Assembly: GCF_032854445.1 (NCBI RefSeq) | Contig: NC_088295.1 | Span: 60,743,249-60,807,248, forward strand | Reading direction: 5' to 3' | DNA: 64,000 bases | Origin: Liolophura sinensis | Lineage: Eukaryota > Mollusca > Polyplacophora > Chitonida > Chitonidae | Shown here: positions 46,895 to 60,644 of the stretch, in pieces | Position numbering within the stretch: position 1 is the first letter of the stretch | Layout of the letters: each line of letters starts with the position of its first letter | Program-made: the position numbers and the translations under genes | The notes under the pieces: model-generated | The model's database searches: none | What the model was told of the DNA's origin: nothing | The model's input: the letters and a program-made list of their open reading frames with translations, nothing else

Positions 46895-47055
46895 ATGCTG
46901 TACGTGAGAAAGTCTCCCAGCAACCTGCGAATGGTAGAGTGTTTCCCCCGGACTCTGCCCGGTTTCCTCCCACTATAAATCTGGTCGCCGTCGTATAAGA
47001 GAAATGTTCTTGAGTACGGCGTAAAGCACTAATCAAATAAATAAATAAATAATTC
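46895..47055 (+). repeat. tRNA-derived SINE, truncated copy next to the duplication end
   Basis: Body from GTACGTGAGAAAGTCTCCCA to an (AAATA)n tail. It begins about 30 bp after the end of duplication copy B, in opposite orientation to the SINE at the other breakpoint, and lies between exon 1 and the first Ig exon. Confidence 0.75.
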
Positions 47056-47408
47056 TATCCTAATGAAGTAGCCCATTTGACGAGTAGAGACAAAATAACA
47101 AATCCATTTTTATAGCCTCGGTCTTTCATTTCTTCCAAGCCGTATGTGCGAAGGTCTGCCAACAAAGAGTGCAAAACTACACGTAACGACGAAGGCCAAC
47201 AGAATAACAGCGTGCGCAAGAAATCACTGAAAGACCGTGGTATTAAGGCCTAAATCATTACGCGAGGATGACTTGAACAACAAACAAATAGCCAGTAGAT
47301 TCCTGCACATCTTGAAATCACTCAAAACAAATATTCTAACAGAAGTTTCGTGGCAGTACATACACTTTGGGGTCTTAAGATAATGAGATAGCCAAAAAAT
47401 GTACTAAC

Positions 47409-47451
47409 CTGCAGTTGCAAAACAAGCGATTTTAAGAAAATTCACTGCCAT
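47409..47451 (-). CDS. Ig-superfamily receptor, exon 1: start codon and signal peptide
   Basis: Read on the minus strand, ATG at 47451 opens MAVNFLKIACFATA, followed by a clear donor (G|GTTAGTAC, phase 1). The codon split across the intron joins in frame to the Ig exon at 46476 (or 42202) and gives a hydrophobic stretch ending ATAALSASG, a good signal peptide with a plausible small-residue cleavage site. The start has A at -3 and G at +4, a strong initiation context. The exon is too short to appear in an ORF scan; it was found by looking upstream of the Ig exon for a phase-1 donor. It lies outside the duplicated segment, so there is only one copy. The 5' UTR and promoter were not identified. 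Confidence 0.75.
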
Positions 47452-50400
47452 TGTCGTTATCAAATTCCCACAGCACAAGTGTGGAAGTGTCATACAGAAA
47501 ATGCTACTCGTCGTCGCTGAATGAGCAGTTGTGAGCTATACGGTGGCAAGATATATCGAACACACACGGAACAGATTTTGAGTCATGCGCATTCACAGTT
47601 TTTTACATCATTGAACACGGACTCAGCAAATCCTGAACAGGCGTTATTGCGAGAGCTGTCTATACTGAGTAACCAGACGTTGCTAACCCAGCCAGTACTG
47701 AAGCTGTAAAAGCTGTTAATAGCTACCTAGTTTCACACCAGGTTAACTCTTTGATTTAATTGATTTTATTTAAGTTTAATTCTGTATTCGGGAATTTTTC
47801 ACTTCAGTGGCAATTCTTTTTGTGGGTGGGAGAATCCAGAATGCAAATGTAGTGTACATGTAACATATCAAATTGATCTTCAACAAGATTTTTGTCAGGC
47901 AGCTAAAACTACCAAATCAGAGCTGTCCCAATTCAATATATAGCCGCGCTGATTTCCTGCCTGTGTATGGAACTGAAACCCAAGACCCAGTAGTCTATCG
48001 ACTGAGTTTTGTTTGACTAACCAGTGGCGTATTATTCATGCCTTGGATAAGCTGCTATTTTTCGTAGGCGACAATCCTCGCCGGCACTTTTGTAGATTTT
48101 TGCAAGGTTATGCATTATTTCTATCCCAACACAACAAAGGATACTAACACACTACTAAATACTTCGTAAAGGGCCTGGTATGGCAGGCCGACAAATTTGC
48201 CTCACTGAAAGCGAAACTGATCACGACTGAGAGTGAAAGTCCACTTCTTGTGTCTGTTCCGTTTCAAACCGCCCTTTCTGTTATAATACAGGCGATGTTT
48301 GCAAAAAGCGTGCACTTTTCCATAAAACACTTGAAACTTGGCAGAATTGTGGATTGTATCCTTCTGAAGGCTTTCAGATGTATAGCCATCGCAAATACGC
48401 TCCCTGCCGACCAAGGGAGTCATTTTGTTCCCGCCATTACCGTTTGAGACATTTCTTAAATATCGTTGCAATGAGCATGCTGTGATGACAAACATGACTT
48501 ATCACTGGTAGTGCGATGGTCCTAATGTAGGCCTACGCTGGTGCAATCTGAACAGCACTAGGCGTAGATTATAGAAATATATGTGTACCCCACTATGACT
48601 CCGATCGGTTTACGGTGACTGGAAAAAACTGCTGCCAGTTTGTCAGAGGGATAGTAGACCCAGTGGGGTTTATTTTACTGACATTTTCGCGATTCTGTTG
48701 GTCTGTAATTGGTATACGGGCTCCACATGATGCCCACACGGCCATCCTTTTGAAGTTGTTATCTAATACATTTGCTATAAGAACCCTTGTACCATGCAAA
48801 TTCTTTTCGTAATTTGCAATGACAATGGTGGGTATGCATGATTCTCTTATGTGTACATTGACGCGAAAATTGCCATTTGTGTCTCACAAGAAATATAGAG
48901 CCTCAGGAAATCGGATCCTAAAATACAACCTGTCACTTGCGCACGTTAGTTTTGTCTTAATTCTATCGGCTTTTCCTTGACTTACGAACTACATCTAACA
49001 CAGTTTGACAAGTCATTTATATTGTGTCTGGTTTAAAATGTTCTTATTTTCTCGTGTGAATGCATTGACCATGTTTTCCATCACGTAATCCAATGCACTG
49101 ACCCATTATATAAAGATGGTGTGTACACTTTTACTCAAGAACACTCAAGATTATCTTTTGGTAGATCTTTCTTACCTCCAACTTTGCGATCATGTTAAAC
49201 CAACAGCACCACCAGCTCCTTGTCGCTCTTGTCATCACTACGTGCACATCAGAAATGTCATATAGATGGAGTATACCATGATAGAAACTGGAACTGTCAT
49301 CATCCCTCATGGTCCAACAGACCTAAATGTAACTTGTGTGATTTCTTCGGCAATATGTGAATACTGCTGTGAGTTATTTGATGCATGTGTCTAGTATCAG
49401 TGATAGCACTTTTAGGATGAGTTGTATGGTGTCCCGGAAAGTTGTTTAGGTCTCCACTAGAGCTTCTCCACAACAACTGTCCTGTAAGTAATCATGAATG
49501 ATCTGTATGACAGCTTTCTCAGTTTCCCACCGTATCTCGATCGGCAATGCTGTTAATCTGGCGGACGTTGTCCTAAATGGAATCATAATAAATATGGGCA
49601 ACCAAACCGTGGGTGCAGAGTTACCAAATCTCATCCTCATAAAGAAATGGAGAAAATACATATTTGTAAAATGGCGGACACAAAATGGCTGTCGGTCTTA
49701 AAAGAGTTGATATATAAATTCACCGTACTAGAAATGTACATCAGCCTTAAGTGACAAGTTAGTGGAAGACATGCACTAAAGCAGGAATCACGGATTTTGG
49801 TGTATCAACGACATATACACATGTACGTGCATGGTAATTATATACCTTAGAACCTGTACCTTCTATTTTATGGTAACACTTTATTAAATACAGGTAAACC
49901 TAGTAATAAAACAAATATAAGATTTGAACTCTCTGTCTGAAGGTTGCCTATTTCAGAGAGTTTGGTATTACTACGTACTAGAAATGAGTGCCTTCGTCTT
50001 GGATCACAAGCAATGCAGTTTATAAACTTGCCAAACAATAACAGAACATGTCGCATTATAATGGTCATTTTTTTAGAAAAGAATACAAAGGCTACCCAAA
50101 AGGAAACTTTGAAAACACGTAAAATGTTGTGTAAATGCCCGAATCACATGTATAAATCTAGATTTAAGTTTCCATGAAAGTTTGGTGGCAATAGAAGATA
50201 TGTTTTTTCAGGAAGAAACCCATCAAAATGCACTCTGAATCAAAGTGATTCTATTCTGCAACTTATTTTTGACCTATCAGGTACTCAACCCACAGTCCTA
50301 ATCACAAGTAATACGACCTCTCAGCCACCCGGTATGGCCATTCTGTCGTCCCTGAACCAGACCCTAACATACCTACCTGTGCAGATCACACTTCTTTATT

Positions 50401-53270
50401 TCCTGAATTTTTTAAACCCTGTCCTTTGGGAACTGCTGAGAACACTTTTCCCCAAGTCTGCGAATGCTTCAGGGGCCCATGTATTCATCAGACTGGTATC
50501 ATTTTCCCCACGGTCGTACTATGTTCTGCCGATCAATCTTTGTAAGGTCACTAGAGTACCATAAGTGTCATCGTAGTGGGCTATACGGTAGTCGTATCTT
50601 CTGAGAGGAGAGCCTCCCAGAATAATGCTTCCCAACTTCTTAACGAACTCTACAACAAAGTAATAAAATGGGCTCGAATGGCACAATGCAACATTCTAAA
50701 TTTTTATTATCTCCAACCAACTGCTGTTTTAGAGATTTTATTCATATATATGACTAAAATCTCTAAAACAGCAGTTGTGAGCCATAATGGAGATATTAAG
50801 AATGTTGCATTTTGCCATTCGAACCCATCACCTTACACGTGACGTTATGTGTAGTCATTAACTCTCCGCCCACAATGTGGGTTTCGTTTTCCGATAACTA
50901 ACACCTGTGTTTGTATGCTTTTTAAAATTATGATGCCCTGGCTAAGAAACACTTGGTCTTGTTGAGCACACATTACTTTCATGCTAATGCTGTGCATCTC
51001 AAATATGTTTGGATGGGTCATATTAATGGGTTGGTTGCTATCATGAGTGAAATCCAGATGTCTTAATCATAATTTCACTTGTCATCGGGTCCGATCTAAG
51101 CTGATAGCGTTTGGGTGCGTGTTTGTCTCATAGATTTCTAGTCGGCATAAATAGTACCAATTTATTTAGATTGCATAAAGATTTTGAATTTAGTGTCAAT
51201 GCATCAATACTGTACATGTCTGCTGATAACAAACAACCTAGAAATCGAGATTATTTTTGAAGCCAATGCATGGCATAAGAACTGTCCATTGTAAATGGAC
51301 AATACCCAAAATGAAGCACTCGTGGTCGAACAAAGGCATCTTTATGTAAGAAAGTTATCGCTATTCGCTTGAAATCTTTTATCTGTGTTTATACGCTTCG
51401 TAAGCCGTAACATCACAAACCTCGGGCTGAAGCCCTCGGTCTATGATGTAACCAAGTGTTTAACCGCGACCAAACACCTCAAGCTCAGGTGATACCCTTA
51501 CTTAGTGTCTGTCGGTACTCTATGAAAGCCTACTGTGTATGACTGGTACCCAGTGTTGTGGCAATAAAACATGTCCACATCATTGTTCACACACAGCAGA
51601 ACCCAAACTGTATCGGGTATACATGCCATTGTGGATGTGCACATTTGTACAGAGTCACTTGAATAGTTAGATTTAGAGTATGTGGTGTATTTTAATAAAC
51701 TCTAATGCTATGTGCAGCTTTTGTTACTGCTTTGTCAAAAGCTTTCCACCTGTAACACTATGTAATAATATAGATACCATGCATACAAACATATTCTGAT
51801 ATTTACTGGTACATGCAAAACAAATAAGTGTTAGACAGATAAGGGCGCGTCCAGACTGGTTATTTTTTTACATGATTTTTGAAATATGCATTTACACGTA
51901 ACTTGTTTTGATAATTATGTAATTCTTTGCCGGATTATGTACTATTTTCAGACATAAGGTATATTATTTAAAGCAGCTGAAAAGCTGTCACTCTTTGTTC
52001 GCAATAATGTGGTGGTCCTAATATATTAAATACGATGAAAATGCTACGCAGGAGCAGTCAGTGTATTTACATGTTTACAGCTAGGGTATGTACAATTGTC
52101 ACATTTTAATGATGTCTTTCTCCAGCAATCAAAAGAATTACCCGCCATCATCTAATTGATGTTCTTTTAGACAAGTGTATGTACTATACTTAGTCATTAC
52201 AGTGGTCATTCTTTATTTTTGTTGTGCGTCATCTGAATACTTCAGTTCTATAAATGATTTTTACATATATTAACTAAACTCTTTTCCTTGTAGGAGGGTA
52301 AAAACACAGAGAAATCAGGGAATGATGTCCACATGAAGCCAACGAAAGGAGCACCCTGGCCGAGCTAGAAGAAACCTGGAATATTAGAGGACATGGGAGC
52401 TGAGTGGATATAAAGACGCAGATCTTCAAATGTAGTACAAAGCTTTGACCCCAGGAATACCCTCCAAGGTCAAGCAAAACGTGTGAGCGGTGAATGTTGT
52501 ATATATCCTGATGAGCAGTCTTTGACAGCCAATTATATAGTAAGATAAAGAGCCTGTTCCTTCGAGAGTTTTAGCCAGCGATCGTTTGTTTCTAACCACG
52601 CGTTAACCAAACTCTAAGATTATATAATTCTGTCGTCCATTCTAGCGTCCGCATGTCTCCAGTGGTAAAAACTTGTGCGAAAAAAAGGTGTAAAGAAGGA
52701 ATTTTATTAATTTATTTCTTAGAAGTGTATCCTGGATGCACCATAATGTTGTATTTTTGTTGAGTTTTGGCGTCCTGGCATACACAATGTTATCTGCGCC
52801 TTTTGTGTTGCAGTCTTTTGGCATCTGGGATTACATCTGTCCCACTCTTTATCTGTGATAACCTTTACATCTGTCCGTGTAGAATACAGCCAACAGTAGG
52901 GTTGAGCTGAATTGGATGTTGTGTATTTTATATGAACATGAATATGTAGTTTTGAGAAAAAAACAAAAGAAAAAAAAACACCGCAAGACATTCAGAAATG
53001 TCAAGATGCTGTGTAGATTAAATTAAGTGGAGCAGTGATGTTTACCGTACAATGGTGAGGCCCTTCCGGTGCATGCCTGTAATTTAAGTCAAATAATCCT
53101 CTTGGGTGAATTTCTGTCAATCAACCGTTTTCATCATTATTCAAAGGTCTTTCGTATGCTTTTACACGATTAATAACATTTATGTTCGGTCGTAATAGTG
53201 TGTGAACACCCGAATGACATTTTCACACTGTACAGATATAAGGTTGATATCGATATGCTGCTGTCTTCTC
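47452..53270. other. Region upstream of the receptor, no supportable gene
   Basis: It presumably holds the receptor promoter and 5' UTR near 47,452-48,000, but no TATA or initiator can be assigned. The open frames (for example 48202-48495 minus) have no splice sites or recognisable motifs. Apart from the hairpin at 50669-50827, nothing is named. Confidence 0.4.
50669..50827. repeat. 159-bp long hairpin, MITE-like
   Basis: Two inverted arms of about 72 bp (50669-50740 and 50755-50827) separated by a 14-bp spacer (TTCATATATATGAC). The inner about 30 bp (CTGCTGTTTTAGAGATTTTA) and the outer end are almost perfect; the middle has a few mismatches. No coding capacity. It is either a palindromic miniature transposon or a source of hairpin RNA. 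Confidence 0.8.
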
Positions 53271-53274
53271 TACA

Positions 53275-53405
53275 TCTCTGCGGATGGCCGTGGGTTTCCC
53301 ACGGGCTGTGCCCGGCTTCCACCCACCGTAATGTTGGCGGTCGTCGTATAAGTGAAATATTCTTGAGTACGTCGTTAAACTTCAATCAAATAAATACATA
53401 ATTGA
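53275..53405 (+). repeat. tRNA-derived SINE, truncated copy
   Basis: Core with GCGGATGGCCGTGGGTTTCC, GTCGTCGTATAAGTGAAATA and an AAATA tail. Confidence 0.72.
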
Positions 53406-55984
53406 ATGAATCGCGTACTGTAGGTTATAAATGGAGGTCCCGGTTTCATGAAGGGCATTAATTGCTAAGTAAACCCTTAATTACGATGGCTACATATGTC
53501 AAAGAGATAAGAGTTGCACTTATTTCCATGGGCTTCTTATCACTAAGTATGGTCCTTGAAATTGACATATCAACTGGTCATATCAACTTAATAGTATGTG
53601 AACATCTCTATAATGAAATACGTCATTCTTGGAAACAGTGTAGAGAGTCTGATGTCTATCTATAGATATTGTCCACATGATTTCTTGTCCATATTCGGTA
53701 TTTGAAATAGGCTTTATATTATCCACGATCATGAAAATAACAAATGTTTAGAAAGCTCTTAGCAGAAGCTTTGGTGCAAATTATGAAGAAAATATGTTCA
53801 TCAACAATCAGTAAATCCAATCAGATTATTATTTACATAGTTCGCTCTTTAGATATATAGGTAATCGAGAAAAAGGAATGGAAACAGGAGATGTATGTTT
53901 TGGTGTTTGTTTGGATTTTTACGGTATTATCAACATTACAAATTTTCTCTGGTGTAGGAGTGATTTTTCCGTGCAGTTCAAATACATTAACGCAGCAGAT
54001 ATTTCATGCATGTATTTTATATTCAACTGTTTGGCACCGTTTTATATGTCAAATATTCTTGTAAAGCATGAAATAATGACACGCACATTGCAGCAACCAT
54101 ATGTATGTGTACGAGTTTGACTGTTATTGTTTGACATGAACGAACGCATGCGTCAATCGGGTCACATCAATCCGATCTCCTCCATTCACACGTTTCGTAA
54201 AAAGCAAGAACGCAGTTCTGTGAAGTAAAGCTATTTCTGTCTGTGCTTCGATCAACATATGACTCAGACCGACCTATTTTGTTTCGACCTCTTTTCAAAT
54301 GTGCGGATGTATGCGTCATATGTACATACGTAATTTTCTGTCAACACTTGGAGAGTTGCTTTCATGTACAGTGAGGTGTGTTCAAATCCAAAACTAACTC
54401 TAGTCACGACCGTACGTCGTGACTAGAACTAGGCTGTTGTTTAAGGTAGGTGTGTCCATGGTAAATGGTAATTCGATGCCTTTTTGATACTGTGTAGGTT
54501 TTAGCACGCAACCCTTTCTGGTGGATCAATTGGCCGTCTCAGGTTTCGTAAGCTTGTTCCTGTGCTTTAATTTTAACTTACATCAAAACACAGGTATCTC
54601 TACAACCTGTTCTGACCCAGCACGAAGTAAATGGAACAAAGTGCATGCTACGGTGATTCGTTTAAGATCTCCAGGTAGCTTAGGTATGTCTAAGGTGAAC
54701 CCTCAACTGAAGAGCTCTTATGACACGACTGTGGTAAACCACAGCTAAATTACCATGGTTTATGTGGATTATTCTGCACATTGCAAAGTTTGATATACTC
54801 AGACTGGATTGTGGTTTGCACTGGTTCGTTCTGCTTATGTGAATCATAAAGGCATTCACATGGTGTATGAGATCGAATTCCAAAAATAAATAAGTAAATA
54901 AACTTAAAGAAACAGAGATATTTTTGCAATGGGTATCAAATCAAGACATCAAAGATTTTCTATAAAATAAACTCACAAAAAACCCAGTAAATTAGAAACC
55001 ACCTGATAATACAAAATGTGCACTGGAAATATACCTGCTGGAAATCTACAATCAAGGACTTAAATGTATGTTATGATTTTCACGTAGAATTGTGTCTCGT
55101 ATTATTCTTCCCCATTATGAGCGTCATATTATGTTTCGTGTACAATAATACTTTGGTGTCTCTTGGACTTGATGTTTGCATTTGTGTTTATTTATTTATT
55201 TTAGATTTTTGACTGGTAAGAGTACAGGCAGGTTTATGGTTAGAGGAAATATTCGGGAATAAACAACCGGACTTTGGCAGCTACATGTTTATTAGACACA
55301 TGTTATGGATTAAAATGTGTACCGAATCTATGTGTCGACATTCGTATACCCTCAATCCAGATAGGATATTTGAGACCCTCGTTCGAACAGTGGCCATGTC
55401 AGGAATACTTCAAGAATCTGAACTTAACACACAACTACAAAGTGGACACATCGTATTTCCTTGGTAACACAGAAAGTAATATATGCTTGTTAACTCCGCA
55501 CAATATTTTAAACCAAGACCATCTGCCAATAGATGTTTGGTTTGTATACTTTCAAAAGTAGTTACACTCTTCCCTCGGATTGAAATGCGTTTGTTATCTA
55601 AACATCTATCGTTGGTTAGTCTTCCAGAGCCACTGAAGGAAGCGATTCATAGACATATAGCCAGCAGTAAGGGATATATATCTAGCCTTTAAGTACAAAC
55701 CGAATCATCAGTGACCGTAACAATATGCTCAGACAATATCGACGTAACGCTTCCAAGTCTCACAGCTCAAAATTCTATTCTTTCGAAATCGTGTTTTCTT
55801 TGAGTGATTTTGACCCAGTGTAACACAATGGCACAATTCTAAGCAGTTCCTTATCAACTTAACGACAAGAGGACTTAGTTTAACCTTGTTCCTACATGGG
55901 CAGCACTAAATGAACAAGTAGATATTTCCCATATTAGCATTTGTTAGATCATGTATGGCGATTTCAAACACCGTCACAAGTCAT
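53406..55984. other. Region without a supportable gene
   Basis: Overlapping plus-strand frames at 55274-55692 look mildly protein-like in places, but there is no recognisable domain, no conserved start and no splice evidence. Left as unassigned. Confidence 0.3.
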
Positions 55985-56160
55985 TAGCTTCCTCTCCGGG
56001 AAGTACATGGGGAGTTCTGCCACCGACATTTGGATGGTCATGGATTTCTCCCAGGCTCTGCCTGGTGTCCTCTTACCATAATTCTGGCCACTGAAGAATA
56101 AGTGGAATTGCTTGGGTACGGCGTAATACGTCAATACATCAATCAAATAAATAAGAAAAC
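55985..56160 (+). repeat. tRNA-derived SINE, old diverged copy
   Basis: Recognisable order of the family body (CTTCCTCTCCGGGAAGTACA, GGTCATGGATTTCTCCCAGG) and an (AAATA) tail. A tail fragment of the same family follows at 56670-56725. Confidence 0.65.
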
Positions 56161-57404
56161 AAATAAAAAACTAACAATAATAACGAAATCTGGAGTGTGT
56201 GAAGCGTATTCCATTAAACGCTTTCAGGGTGTCATGGAGCGCCGGTGTCATCTTACATCATTGAAAACTGATGACTGCTTGTCCCTTACATATCACCACC
56301 TTTATTTTGTAACTGCCTGATATTTCTTATAAACGCCCTTGGGGATTTTGTATGTTAGGCTATTCTGGGCATTTATCTCGAATGTTTATGTAATGTAATG
56401 ACAACATAACATTTTGAGTAATGAGAGACCAGTGACGTCTAATAAATTGCAGACGACCTCACTGCTTTTTTTCTTACCTTTGTACATGTATGTTTCGACC
56501 ACGGTGTTAGCAATTGTGTAGTTGCTACTATTCTAGCATTTTATGAACATTTAAAATAAAATCCTAGCTGGTGGTAAGTTGACAAGAGGCTGGATTTCAC
56601 CGGTTGACCATTTGCAAAGTATCACATCGTCGTCCCTGTTCTGAATTTACTCTCTATGCTGTAGTCTCTTCCCATCAATCTTGAGTATGTCGTCAAACAT
56701 CAGTCAAATATGTAAATAAATATATTGCGATTATCGATTGGGAACACCCCTGAAGTTGGATAGGCCGATATAAACAATTACAATCAAAGCTATACATAGT
56801 CAGAATCTCGTTGTATTTTCACGACGTCAAAATGCAAAATGCTATTGGAAATTCCAGTACCTGTCAACACACATTTCAGTAATTATAATTTGAAAGTTCT
56901 TCAGTATTATCTACTGTCAAGGCAGCTAAATCGTACCTTCACCTTCGAAACTTGAAATAAATATCACCAGAGCTTTCGAATATAAATAGTGAAAAGTTAT
57001 CTGGCCAAGGTCGTTATAGGTAGACCCTCTCCATGGTCTACCAGTGGTTTATGAATACCAGATTTCACTCCACGATTAAAGTTAATGGTCGGGCTTTCAT
57101 GCAGTTGATCATGGATTTCTACAGTACATATGCAACAATTGCATTAACTTATTCAGCACCAGAGAACGTTTTACTTAGTCCATAACATGCGCCCACAGTA
57201 GGCCTATATATTGTCACAAGTGTAAAAGTACGCCAATAACTTGCCAAATGTCGCTGGTTTACGCCATCCAAACATCCATATGGGTGAAATATTCTATAGT
57301 TATCAAAAAATAAAAAAAATAAAATAAACTACATTTCTATGGACACTAAGTATTATCGGATTTATGGTTGTAACTGTGTCAAAAGGGAATGATGATTACA
57401 ACTT

Positions 57405-57600
57405 TTGCTCGCTGCGATAGTTGGACCCTTGACTAGTGAGGGCGCATGTTCAAATCAAGCACAGATTTGTTTTTATTAGGTACCTGACCAGAGGTGGTGG
57501 TGGATTAGTCCGGTTTCCTCCACACATAAATCTGACGTCAAACAGGTAAAATATGCTGAAGCGCGACGTCCAACACCTCTGGAGAAATTAAATGAATAAA
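57405..57600 (+). repeat. Diverged SINE with possible tRNA head
   Basis: A head with a B-box-like GTTCAAATC near 57450, then TCCGGTTTCCTCCACACATA and an altered tail (GCGACGTCCAACACC plus AAATGAATAAA). Either a separate subfamily or an old copy. Confidence 0.5.
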
Positions 57601-60600
57601 CGTAGAGCTATGAGACACAAACTGTAAATTGCTGTTGATGATTTGATTCCGACACGAAATAATAGTGCAAATGCAGGACATTAGTCCACAATGAAATAAA
57701 ATAAAGTGAACGTGATAAACAAAAGAATTCGACCGGCTCTTCAACAGTCACACCAAAGCCATTATTTGACTTGTCATTGAAACCTGTACAGTTTGGGTTA
57801 CTGTCGTGAAACCACATTAAACGTTGATCGAGTTTTTTGCACATTCGTGTATCCAATATCGTTGTTATATGCATCTATGTTAAAGTGAAGAGAGTTTGAA
57901 ATCTGCGTTAAATTTATCTTATTTATTTATATTATTTAGGTGTGTTACTAAGAAGAACAGAGGTGGACCTCCTATGTTTGTGATGAATGATTGAAAGAAT
58001 GGGTAATGAATGTACCAGAATTTGTTGCACACAGCTTAAAAATACTATTCTAACTTAATCGTCCAAACAAACAGTTGCGTACCATGCGTTAACTGTAATG
58101 GACGTTAAGGGTCAATGATACAGTGTAGCACGCCTAACTAAAAAACCGTAGAAAGTTTCCACATGCACCCAGCAACGAAGCAAGAAAATAAGTAAGGCAA
58201 TAGGACAGATTCATGCAAAGAGAAACAGTCAGTAGACACAAAGAATGATCCAGACACATTAATGCAATTAGTATTGATGCTGTTGTCACGAGTTAATGTT
58301 GTGTAGAAATAATAATATACTTCAAATATATCATTTTTCTAACGGTCTTTATTCGTACCACAAACAAATCACCATAACCATTTGCAGTGACTGCTACTAT
58401 AACGGTGAAAATCTTAGTTTTGAATCTCTGCTTTCGTTATCACGATTTTTTGTGATAATATGCAATTATAAATCTTCAGTACACCAGTAATTGTACATAT
58501 GTTTAGTCTATGTGCGATTTAAGTAATTTCCTCAGGTCGGTTTTCTTCGCTTTATCGGTGTAATTTGTCCTGAATAACGCGGAAATGTCTATTGGTGGTC
58601 AACGATATGGGATTTTTTATGCAATATGCCAAATAGTGTGGTCCGTTAAATAAGGGAAAAGAAATATATGAGAGAAAAAAAAATGGTTTAGGGATAAGCC
58701 CCTTGTTCTTCCTGCTGTTCATGAATACATATCTACAGTCAGTTGCCTCCGGTCAAAGATCTGCCTCAGACATCTGTTAGATATTACACACCAAACCTTT
58801 TAGTGAATGGCCGATATGAATGTCAATTTTCAACAATTCGACTTTAATGGTATTACATTTTCTTGTAAATCTTTTGAGATAATATCGTGCAATTTAATAC
58901 ATCTTAAATTTAAATCCTATCAATTAAACAATTTCATGTACAATCATTTTTAAGTCCAAAGTACCGTACACACTTTGCATGACTGATTACGCTATATATA
59001 GGTGTATTTTTATAACCTCCATTTATACCATGCCGTATTATTCGCCAATTTGTTGGCGCACGACTTGACATTAACAGCCCAGATGTAGGCTTACTAGGAA
59101 GTAAAAATATCACCCAAATGCCGAAATGAATGCTATTTTTGCTTGAACTTCTGAAATGAATTTCAGAACGTGCCAGTCTGTCAGGTGTCACGGATGTTAC
59201 CTATCACCTGATACTACTATGCACTGTCAAATAAAATATAGCTGTTTACTATGGTTGAGTACTCTCCTGTGTGAGTTAAACTGATACACAAACATGTATA
59301 TTGTGTGCCTTGAAATAAATATATTCGCCTGCGGAATTAAAGGGCAAGGGGTGAAGAGAGAATACACCTAAAACTACCCTCAATAGTGTGTTCAGACCTG
59401 TTCGGGGTATTGCAAACCATCTAGTATTACCTCAGTTACAAAGAACCAATACCTGTGTGCAGGTCGTTTGTTGTTCACACCAGTTTTGGAAATTTCATCA
59501 CACGCCGATTACATAACCATTCGAAGATATCAAAATCATCATTGTAATCATGAGGAAACTGGAAACAATTTTCTTCGGTCTCGACACAAAACAATAAAAA
59601 ACTGTGTGACAGTGTGTGTCAGTGGTTATATAGATCACATAGGAATGCAGCTTTTGGAAAACATATGTCCTACTCCCTACCAGGACTTTTTATACTGGCA
59701 GAAATCCTTACCATTTGACAGATAACAACAGATAATAAGATCAATTTCTCCTAAACAGTGTACAAGCAAATCCTTGATTTGGGTGGCGAGGTAAATAGGG
59801 GTGTGAGTGGAGAAAAACAGGTGAATACTGCAGAAAAACACCGGCCCTCAGCAGCTCTAAGTACCAGGCTACGTTCTAACTTTAGATCCATCTTTTATAT
59901 TAACCTTTATTAAATGAATGTGAATCATGAGAATCTTTCATCTCATTATTCCTTACTTAATTTACAATTAACAGAAAACAATATTCAATAACAGGTTTCC
60001 TTCCTACATTTCAGTCAAACACGTGTTCATACAGCTAGTACATGTAACAGTGTTGTGAACAACTTTGATCTATTTCAACAGCACAATAATAAATGCATGT
60101 CTTTACTAGGGTTGTCTCCTTTCAATTCTTTTTTTCGCAGTGCAACGTTAACCTTGTGGTGTTGCATAAGTTTACAAATTACAACTATTTCTGTGGTAAC
60201 ATTACAATCAGTATTGTAACAGTTTGGTATCATTGGTGATAGTTGTATTGTTGTGTTACTGTGTACGCTGTAAAATATGACGCCCTATCCAGGCACAACA
60301 TTTTTTTATATACTTGGTTTCCTCTGTATAACCCTTTAAAAAGTTGATCCCAGGCAGAATAAAATCTGCAACATAAGACTGTGCTTGCTATTTTGTAACA
60401 TAAACGATTACAGTTCACAGATTAAAGCCCACACACTGGCAACAGTGTCACAGTTGGCAAATTGTGACAGGTAGTACCGGTGAAACTGGGTCAATTGTCA
60501 CTTAACAGAAGTTAGGGTTTTAGTCCAAATTTTCATGTATATGTTATTTATTTGATTGTTTTAGGCAGTACTAAAGAACATTTCACTTACAACAAGAAAT

Positions 60601-60640
60601 TAAAACTAGAGCAGCGACGGCAATATGACAGCTGGCATGT
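57601..60640. other. Region without a supportable gene
   Basis: AT-rich, with only short frames lacking motifs. A minus SINE tail fragment lies at about 60545-60600 (TTATTTGATTGTTTTAGGCA). Confidence 0.35.
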
Positions 60641-60644
60641 GGCC

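Noticed and set aside
50334-50564. Hydrophobic plus-strand open frame near the hairpin
   Set aside because: No signal, domain or repeat identity could be supported.
55274-55692. Possible SOCS-box-like or other small gene (LSLVSLPEPLKEAIHRHI)
   Set aside because: The resemblance is only to a generic leucine/proline pattern; there is a frame change between the two halves and no splice or start support.
57608-57874. Minus-strand open frame that looks mildly protein-like
   Set aside because: No recognisable domain or splice sites; it overlaps the end of a SINE-like repeat.
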